A stretch of DNA of 64,000 nt from CAVVUC01 sp963751395 (GTDB lineage Bacteria > Verrucomicrobiota > Verrucomicrobiia > Chthoniobacterales > Chthoniobacteraceae). Made by a program: the position numbers and the translations under genes. The stretch spans positions 682,001-746,000 of the forward strand of contig CAVVUC010000003.1 of assembly GCA_963751395.1 (NCBI GenBank). Direction: 5' to 3'. Under the pieces are notes generated by a model. The model was not told the DNA's origin and ran no database searches. It worked only from the letters and a program-made list of their open reading frames with translations. The stretch's first letter is position 1; every line of letters starts with the position of its first letter. Shown here in pieces: positions 60,107 to 64,000 of the stretch.

Positions 60107-60191
60107 GTTCCCCGGAAAGCCGGCCCCGCCCCTCGCTTCGCCATCCACCGATTCCACTCGCGTGCCACTCGGGGCCGGTTTTCCAGGGAAC
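60107..60191. repeat. Imperfect inverted repeat after the AraC gene
   Basis: Arms gttccccggaaagccggcccc (60107-60127) and ggggccggttttccagggaac (60171-60191) pair with two mismatches and enclose 43 bases. The flanks ttggtgtc and cgaacactaa extend the similarity weakly. It lies between two same-strand regulators; a terminator for the AraC gene or a small palindromic element are both possible. Confidence 0.5.
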
Positions 60192-60285
60192 ACGAACACT
60201 AAAGCACCCGCAGTAGGACAAATGCTGTCCGAGGGTTGAATTATTTCGTTGTGAACCAAAATAAATTCGGATAACGCCATCGGGC

Positions 60286-61298
60286 ATGGCACGACCAAGA
60301 GTAAAACTGGAAAAGCTCGACCGGTTCTCCCGCCCACCTCTGGAGCGGATGATGAAGCTCCACAACCATCTCAACGCACGGCGCTTTCCCAATTGCCGCA
60401 AACTGGCCGAAGAGCTGGAGGTATCCACCAAGACCATCCAGCGCGACATCGACTTCATGCGGGACCGCCTTGGTCTTCCGATCGGCTACGACCAGTTGCA
60501 GTTCGGCTTTTATTATACCGAGCCTGTCACCAACTTCCCCAGCATCGAGGTATCGGAGGGCGAAGTGGTCGCGTTGTTCGTAGCCCAGAAGGCGCTCGAA
60601 CAATATCGAGGGAACCTCCTTCGAGAAATCGCTGAAGGCCGCGTTTCAGAAGATCGCAGACGGACTGAAGGACACGATCGAATTCCGCTGGGACGATGTG
60701 GACTCGGCGATTTCATTCAAAGGCATAGGCACGAGCGTGGCGGACCTCGATCTATTTGAGACCGTGAGCAGGGCCGTCCCTTCGCTCGCACGAACTGGCC
60801 TTCGATTACAAAAAACTCAACAGTCCGCGCTATGAATCCCGCCGGGTTCAGCCGTATCACCTCGGCATGATCGAGAATCAGTGGTATCTCTTCGCCAACG
60901 ATCTGGCACGGCAGCAACTCCGCACCTTCGCGCTGCCCCGCATGCGGAAGGTCAGGAACACCGGTGTGCGCTTTCAGCGGCCTGCGGACTTTTCGATTAC
61001 GAAACATCTGAGCGGCAGCTTCGGGGTGTTCACGGGCAAGGGCCGGCACAGGGTCCGCATCCAGTTCGATGCCTTCGCCGCAAGGCTGGTGGCCGAGCGC
61101 CATTGGCATGCATCTCAAAAGATCAAGCCGCTGCCAGACGGAGAAATCGAGATGACCATGGAGCTTGGCAGTCTGGAGGAAACCGAGCGGTGGATTCTGA
61201 GCTGGGGAACTCATGCGCGCGTTCTGGCACCCAGGGAGTTGGTCGAGGGAATCCGGAAAATTTCTCACGCCGTCGCAAATTCCTACGATCCCCAATGA
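60286..61298 (+). CDS. WYL-domain transcriptional regulator (frame broken)
   Basis: The N-terminal DeoR-type winged helix reads NCRKLAEELEVSTKTIQRDI and DFMRDRLGLPIGYD. The WYL sensor domain contains the literal motif MIENQWYLFANDLARQQLRT. The middle part sits in a second frame between ~60,615 and ~60,785 (KAAFQKIADGLKDTIEFRWD), so two indels interrupt it. The end MELGSLEETERWILSWGTHA is the usual WCX tail. About 337 codons, normal. Such proteins often react to nucleotides or DNA damage signals; the target here is unknown. The stop overlaps the next start (ATGA). Confidence 0.85.
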
Positions 61299-61807
61299 TG
61301 CCGGACACACTGCGCTCCGCAGCCTTCGCAATCGCGGCATGGGTCTTTCTTTCGGGATGCGCAAGTCCCCCACCCTACGTCTATCGGTATGTGCCGGGGA
61401 AAACGGCGGTGGTGCGCGATGGCCTTGCGTTCGCCCCGCCGGAAGCACCCGGGGAGGTGCAGTCAGCAATCGCAGCCGGCAACCGGATCGCCGGACTTCC
61501 CTACGCCTATGGCGCAGGCCACAGCCGAAGTTTCGACACGGCCTATGACTGCTCCGGGGCCGCATCTTTCGTGCTCGGAGCGGCAGGCCGGCTTCGCAGT
61601 CCGACCGTCTCGAAAGCGTTTCGGAATTATGGTGAACCGGGCCACGGCGAATGGATCAGCATCTACGCGCGACGCGATCACGTCTTTCTCGTGGTGGCCG
61701 GTCTGAGGTTCGATACTGGCTGGACTCATCGGGCTCGCGGTCCGCAATGGACAACACGGAGCCGGCCTGCGGACGGGTGCGTCATCCGTCACCCGGAGGG
61801 ATTATAG
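61295..61807 (+). CDS. NlpC/P60-like lipoprotein
   Basis: 170 residues, intact. Signal peptide with lipobox LSGC (AAWVFLSGCAS), then ~45 residues of linker, and a small papain-like domain: IAGLPYAYGAGHSRSFDTAY followed by DCSGAASFVLGAAG (catalytic Cys) and ARRDHVFLVVAGLRFDTG (catalytic His). This is the layout of NlpC/P60-type or related cysteine peptidases acting on peptidoglycan. It overlaps the WYL gene by four bases, hence probably translationally coupled. Confidence 0.75.
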   Translation: MMPDTLRSAAFAIAAWVFLSGCASPPPYVYRYVPGKTAVVRDGLAFAPPEAPGEVQSAIAAGNRIAGLPYAYGAGHSRSFDTAYDCSGAASFVLGAAGRLRSPTVSKAFRNYGEPGHGEWISIYARRDHVFLVVAGLRFDTGWTHRARGPQWTTRSRPADGCVIRHPEGL

Positions 61808-61828
61808 CGCGCGACGAGGCGAAAAAGA

Positions 61829-61906
61829 TAAAGCCACGGACAGACACAGATTTTCACGGACAGGTTCCGTGTTTTTCCGTGTTCGTCAGTGGCTGATTCG
61901 GAATTT
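61829..61906. repeat. Inverted CCGTGTT-type repeat
   Basis: aaagccacggacagacacagatt is followed by its rough complement ttccgtgtttttccgtgttcgtcagtggctga; arms agccac(g) and (c)agtggct are at 61832-61837 and 61897-61903. It fills the gap between two convergent genes. The wording is very near to a second copy at 62732-62764. Confidence 0.5.
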
Positions 61907-61922
61907 GTTGCCGGTGGCTCTG

Positions 61923-62138
61923 TCAGCCCAGCCGGTAAACGATGCGCGCCTTGTTCAAATCGTAAGGCGACATCTCCAGCTTCACGCGGTCGCCGGTGGT
62001 GAGGCGAATGAAGCGTTTGCGCATCTTGCCGGAAATGTGCGCGAGGACTTCGTGTTTATTGTCGAGCGCGACTTTGAACATCGTCCCGGCAAGGACAGAC
62101 ATGATTTTGCCTTCGGTTTCAATCACTGCTTCAGCCAT
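61923..62138 (-). CDS. infA: Translation initiation factor IF-1
   Basis: 71 residues from ATG 62138: MAEAVIETEGKIMSVLAG, FKVALDNKHEVLAHISGKMR and TGDRVKLEMSPYDLNKARIV are classic IF-1 (S1-like OB fold). An upstream in-frame ATG at 62171 would add 11 residues not found in the family. It is a single gene here, not placed in a ribosomal-protein operon. Confidence 0.95.
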   Translation of the reverse strand: MAEAVIETEGKIMSVLAGTMFKVALDNKHEVLAHISGKMRKRFIRLTTGDRVKLEMSPYDLNKARIVYRLG

Positions 62139-62161
62139 AAGAATTTTGCGGGAGTGGTTGG

Positions 62162-62198
62162 GAGAAAACAAAGCGAGGCCCGGTAAAGAGCCTCGCTT
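62162..62198 (-). terminator. Rho-independent terminator of the RRM gene
   Basis: Perfect 9-base stem gcctcgctt (62190-62198) and aagcgaggc (62171-62179) with a 10-base loop; read on the minus strand it is followed by tgttttct. It stands 22 bases after the RRM stop and directly before infA, so it separates the two genes. Confidence 0.8.
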
Positions 62199-62219
62199 CG
62201 CAAGTTGAAGTTTGTCGAA

Positions 62220-62519
62220 TTAGCGACGCGAGTTCGAGGACGGGCGGCGGTCATTCGAGAAGGAGCGCGGACGCTCTTCGCGTGCGCGGGCTTCGTTGAC
62301 CGTGAGGTCACGGCCAGCGACGTTTTTTCCATGAAGCGCGGTGATCGCGGCCTGTGCTGCGTCGGCGGTGCCCATGGTGACGAAACCGAATCCGCGTGAG
62401 CGGGCGGTCATTTTATCCTGAATGATGGCGGTGTCCGAGACGTCGCCGAATGGCGCGAAGAGATCCTGCAGATCGTTTTCAGTGGTGTCGAAGGATAGAT
62501 TACCTACGTATAGTTTCAT
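62220..62519 (-). CDS. RRM-type RNA-binding protein
   Basis: 99 residues. One RNA-recognition motif with RNP2 KLYVGNLSF and RNP1 SRGFGFVTM, and a basic Arg/Ser-rich tail (EERPRSFSNDRRPSSNSRR). This is the small glycine/arginine-tailed RRM family of cyanobacteria and Verrucomicrobia, probably a cold-shock or RNA-chaperone type protein. The >200-base gap upstream may contain a long leader. Confidence 0.9.
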   Translation of the reverse strand: MKLYVGNLSFDTTENDLQDLFAPFGDVSDTAIIQDKMTARSRGFGFVTMGTADAAQAAITALHGKNVAGRDLTVNEARAREERPRSFSNDRRPSSNSRR

Positions 62520-62731
62520 ATTAGTGTTTTAGTTTCGTATCAATTGGAGATTCATAGCAGTTCCCGTGAATCGGGTTTCAAATCACCAATGAGTAACCTC
62601 ACCTGACGATCTACCAAGCAGCGAACAAGAACAATTTACCGAACGCCGCCACACTACCGAGTCAAAGCGATGGCGCAAGGGAAAGTTTCAGCCGTTGGAA
62701 TCCGGCCTCCGATATGATTTTGAAATTGTTC

Positions 62732-62764
62732 ACCGTCCGTGTTTCATCCGTGTTCATCCGTGGC
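62732..62764. repeat. CCGTGTTCATCCGTGGC repeat
   Basis: gtccgtgtttcatccgtgttcatccgtggc precedes or overlaps the start codon of the flavoprotein gene. The wording matches the element at 61829-61906 in part. Similar text recurs in intergenic regions of this phylum, to my recollection. Confidence 0.5.
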
Positions 62765-63821
62765 TGCAAAAATTTTTGACATCCTCATCGTTGGCGGAGG
62801 CCCTGCGGGAGCGACCTGCGCCGCCTTTTGCGCTCGCGGAGGACTGAAAACGCTCGTGATCGAGAAGGCCGTTTTCCCACGCGACAAAGTCTGCGGCGAT
62901 TGCCTGAACCCGAGTTGCTGGCCCGTGCTCGACCGGCTCGGAGCCACCGGCCGCATCCTCGCCCTGCCGCACTCGAAGCTCACCGAGGTAGAATTCATCA
63001 GCCTCGGCGGACGGTCCGTCAAAATCCCGCTCACAGCTTCCGCACGAGGCGAGATCGCCGTGAAGCGCAGTCTGTTCGATCACGCCCTGCTGCAACACGC
63101 CATCGAATGCGGCGCGGAAGTCCGGCAGGGAGAAGCTGTCACCGCTGTCGAAAAGGGCTGGAAGGTGCGCGTTGGCGACGAAGTGATTGAGTCGCGGTTC
63201 CTGGTCGCTGCCGACGGGCGCAACTCGTCTGTCGCGCGAATGCTCGGTTTGCTGCCGGCTTCCACCAAGGAACGCGTCGCGCTGCAAACACACATTCCCG
63301 CGCCGCACGATTTCGGCGAGCGCGTCGTATTGCGGTTTCTACCCGGAGGATACTGCGGCTTCGGGACAGTCGGCGGCGGATTGCTGGCGCTTTGCCTGGT
63401 GGGCAGGCCGTCCGGAATTTCGAGTCTGAAAAAGTGGGCGGAAGAGAATTTCGACGTTCCTCAAAAGCAGGAGTGGCGAACGATCACGCCGCTCGCGCGC
63501 GCCCCGGTTCCAGCGGCGGACGAAAACCTGTTCCTCATCGGAGACACCGCGCGGGTCGTCGAGCCGTTCACGGGCGAGGGAATTTACTACGCGCTCGCAT
63601 CGGCGGAACTTGCTGCGAAGCACGTTTGCGAAGGATTGTCGTTTGAAAACTACCGGCGCGAACATGCCCGCCTTTACAACGGCCGGCTGTGGGTGAACCA
63701 CATCGCCAAACACGCGGTGCTGCATCCGCGCATCGGGAGTGCGGCACTGGAAGCGATGCGATACTACCCGCCGGTGTTGCGTTATCTGACAGCCAGGGTC
63801 GTCGGCCACGCGCTGCGATGA
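62739..63821 (+). CDS. FAD-dependent oxidoreductase, geranylgeranyl reductase-like
   Basis: The FAD-binding Rossmann motif is DILIVGGGPAGATCAAFCAR; DKVCGDCLNPSCWPVLDRLG, FLVAADGRNSSVARMLGL and LFLIGDTARVVEPFTGEGIY follow in the order of the geranylgeranyl-reductase/GGR family. Such enzymes reduce isoprenoid or lipid double bonds, or hydroxylate quinones. Starts are GTG 62739 or GTG 62760; both lie inside or next to the short CCGTGTT repeat. Frame intact, 360 or 353 residues. With hopanoid genes far away, a link to terpenoids is only speculation. Confidence 0.85.
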   Translation: MFHPCSSVAAKIFDILIVGGGPAGATCAAFCARGGLKTLVIEKAVFPRDKVCGDCLNPSCWPVLDRLGATGRILALPHSKLTEVEFISLGGRSVKIPLTASARGEIAVKRSLFDHALLQHAIECGAEVRQGEAVTAVEKGWKVRVGDEVIESRFLVAADGRNSSVARMLGLLPASTKERVALQTHIPAPHDFGERVVLRFLPGGYCGFGTVGGGLLALCLVGRPSGISSLKKWAEENFDVPQKQEWRTITPLARAPVPAADENLFLIGDTARVVEPFTGEGIYYALASAELAAKHVCEGLSFENYRREHARLYNGRLWVNHIAKHAVLHPRIGSAALEAMRYYPPVLRYLTARVVGHALR

Positions 63822-63833
63822 TCGCACTGCCGC

Positions 63834-63861
63834 AATAATCCGCAGATTGCGCAGATTCTGA
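63834..63861. repeat. AATCCGCAGATTGCGCAGATT repeat
   Basis: aataatccgcagattgcgcagattctg, with the direct unit gcagatt twice, lies between the flavoprotein gene and the last gene. This is another short intergenic repeat type of simple wording; function unknown. Confidence 0.4.
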
Positions 63862-63908
63862 CAGGTGATACAAAGCGGTGAGCAACCCCAACATCCGCTG
63901 CTCATTTC

Positions 63909-64000
63909 ATGAAAGAAATCTACACACTCCCCGACCTCCAAAACTGGAACCAAGCGACTGCCGGCGAGCAACCGCCAATTCGTCTCTCTGTTTTCGGCGA
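63909..64000 (+). CDS. Start of a probable shikimate dehydrogenase, cut by window end
   Basis: Thirty codons only: MKEIYTLPDLQNWNQATAG then PPIRLSVFGD. The RLSVFGD strand after a short N-terminal extension resembles verrucomicrobial AroE (xxAVFGDPVxHSxSP), but the deciding motif lies outside the window. A start near ATG 63909 is clear. Confidence 0.45.
   Translation, partial: MKEIYTLPDLQNWNQATAGEQPPIRLSVFG

Noticed and set aside
62520..62738. Possible tRNA or riboswitch in the leader of the RRM gene
   Set aside because: No cloverleaf, no conserved TTCGANTC arm and no known riboswitch core; probably an ordinary leader.

Overview
The window looks like part of a Verrucomicrobiota chromosome. 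The indicators are a PEP-CTERM protein made of autotransporter-associated beta-strand repeats (PATR), a small PUR-family protein, many secreted glycoside hydrolases without any SusC/SusD pair, Verrucomicrobia-style short interspersed repeats, and high GC. The hopanoid genes fit soil or freshwater members of the phylum, but I cannot name a genus. Many conserved single-copy genes (ligA, carB, trpS, shc, murQ) are broken by small indels while neighbouring stretches are clean. I read most breaks as sequence or assembly errors, and I annotate those genes as one CDS across the breaks.

Left part (1-20.8 kb): a secreted beta-helix protein cut by the window edge; hpnH and shc for hopanoids; a zinc-ribbon coiled-coil protein; a lone atpC; a ~5.8 kb PATR/PEP-CTERM surface protein with a LacI-family regulator behind it and an operator-like palindrome between them; ligA; a VanZ-like protein; an amino-sugar kinase plus murQ (amino-sugar and cell-wall recycling); scpA.

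20.8-24.0 kb is a zone of decay: a cytochrome c tail, two response regulators, a truncated histidine kinase and an IS1380-like transposase remnant. It is followed by housekeeping genes: carB, an Mla-type lipid transport operon (permease, ATPase, MCE protein) with a PIN-TRAM protein, a PUR-domain protein and trpS.

32.9-60.0 kb is a carbohydrate locus whose gene set fits rhamnogalacturonan-I (pectin): an L-fucose-permease-like MFS transporter, a two-domain SGNH plus alpha/beta hydrolase, a GH106 alpha-L-rhamnosidase, a PL4 rhamnogalacturonan lyase fused to fibronectin-III and PATR modules, GH35, GH42 and GH2 enzymes, a sugar-porter MFS transporter, a DUF5107-TPR protein and a divergent AraC regulator. 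Two broken genes (a secreted-protein start and a beta-propeller tail similar to oligogalacturonide lyase) lie inside it. The lyase would cut the backbone outside the cell, the rhamnosidase and galactosidases would trim oligomers, and the two MFS proteins would import monosaccharides.

Right end (60-64 kb): a WYL regulator, an NlpC/P60-like lipoprotein, infA, an RRM RNA-binding protein with a clear terminator, a geranylgeranyl-reductase-like flavoprotein and the start of a probable aroE. Several non-coding inverted-repeat elements are spread through the window, mostly at gene ends. The most striking is a nested ~270 bp palindromic element at 36,983-37,253. I saw no tRNA, rRNA or CRISPR array.
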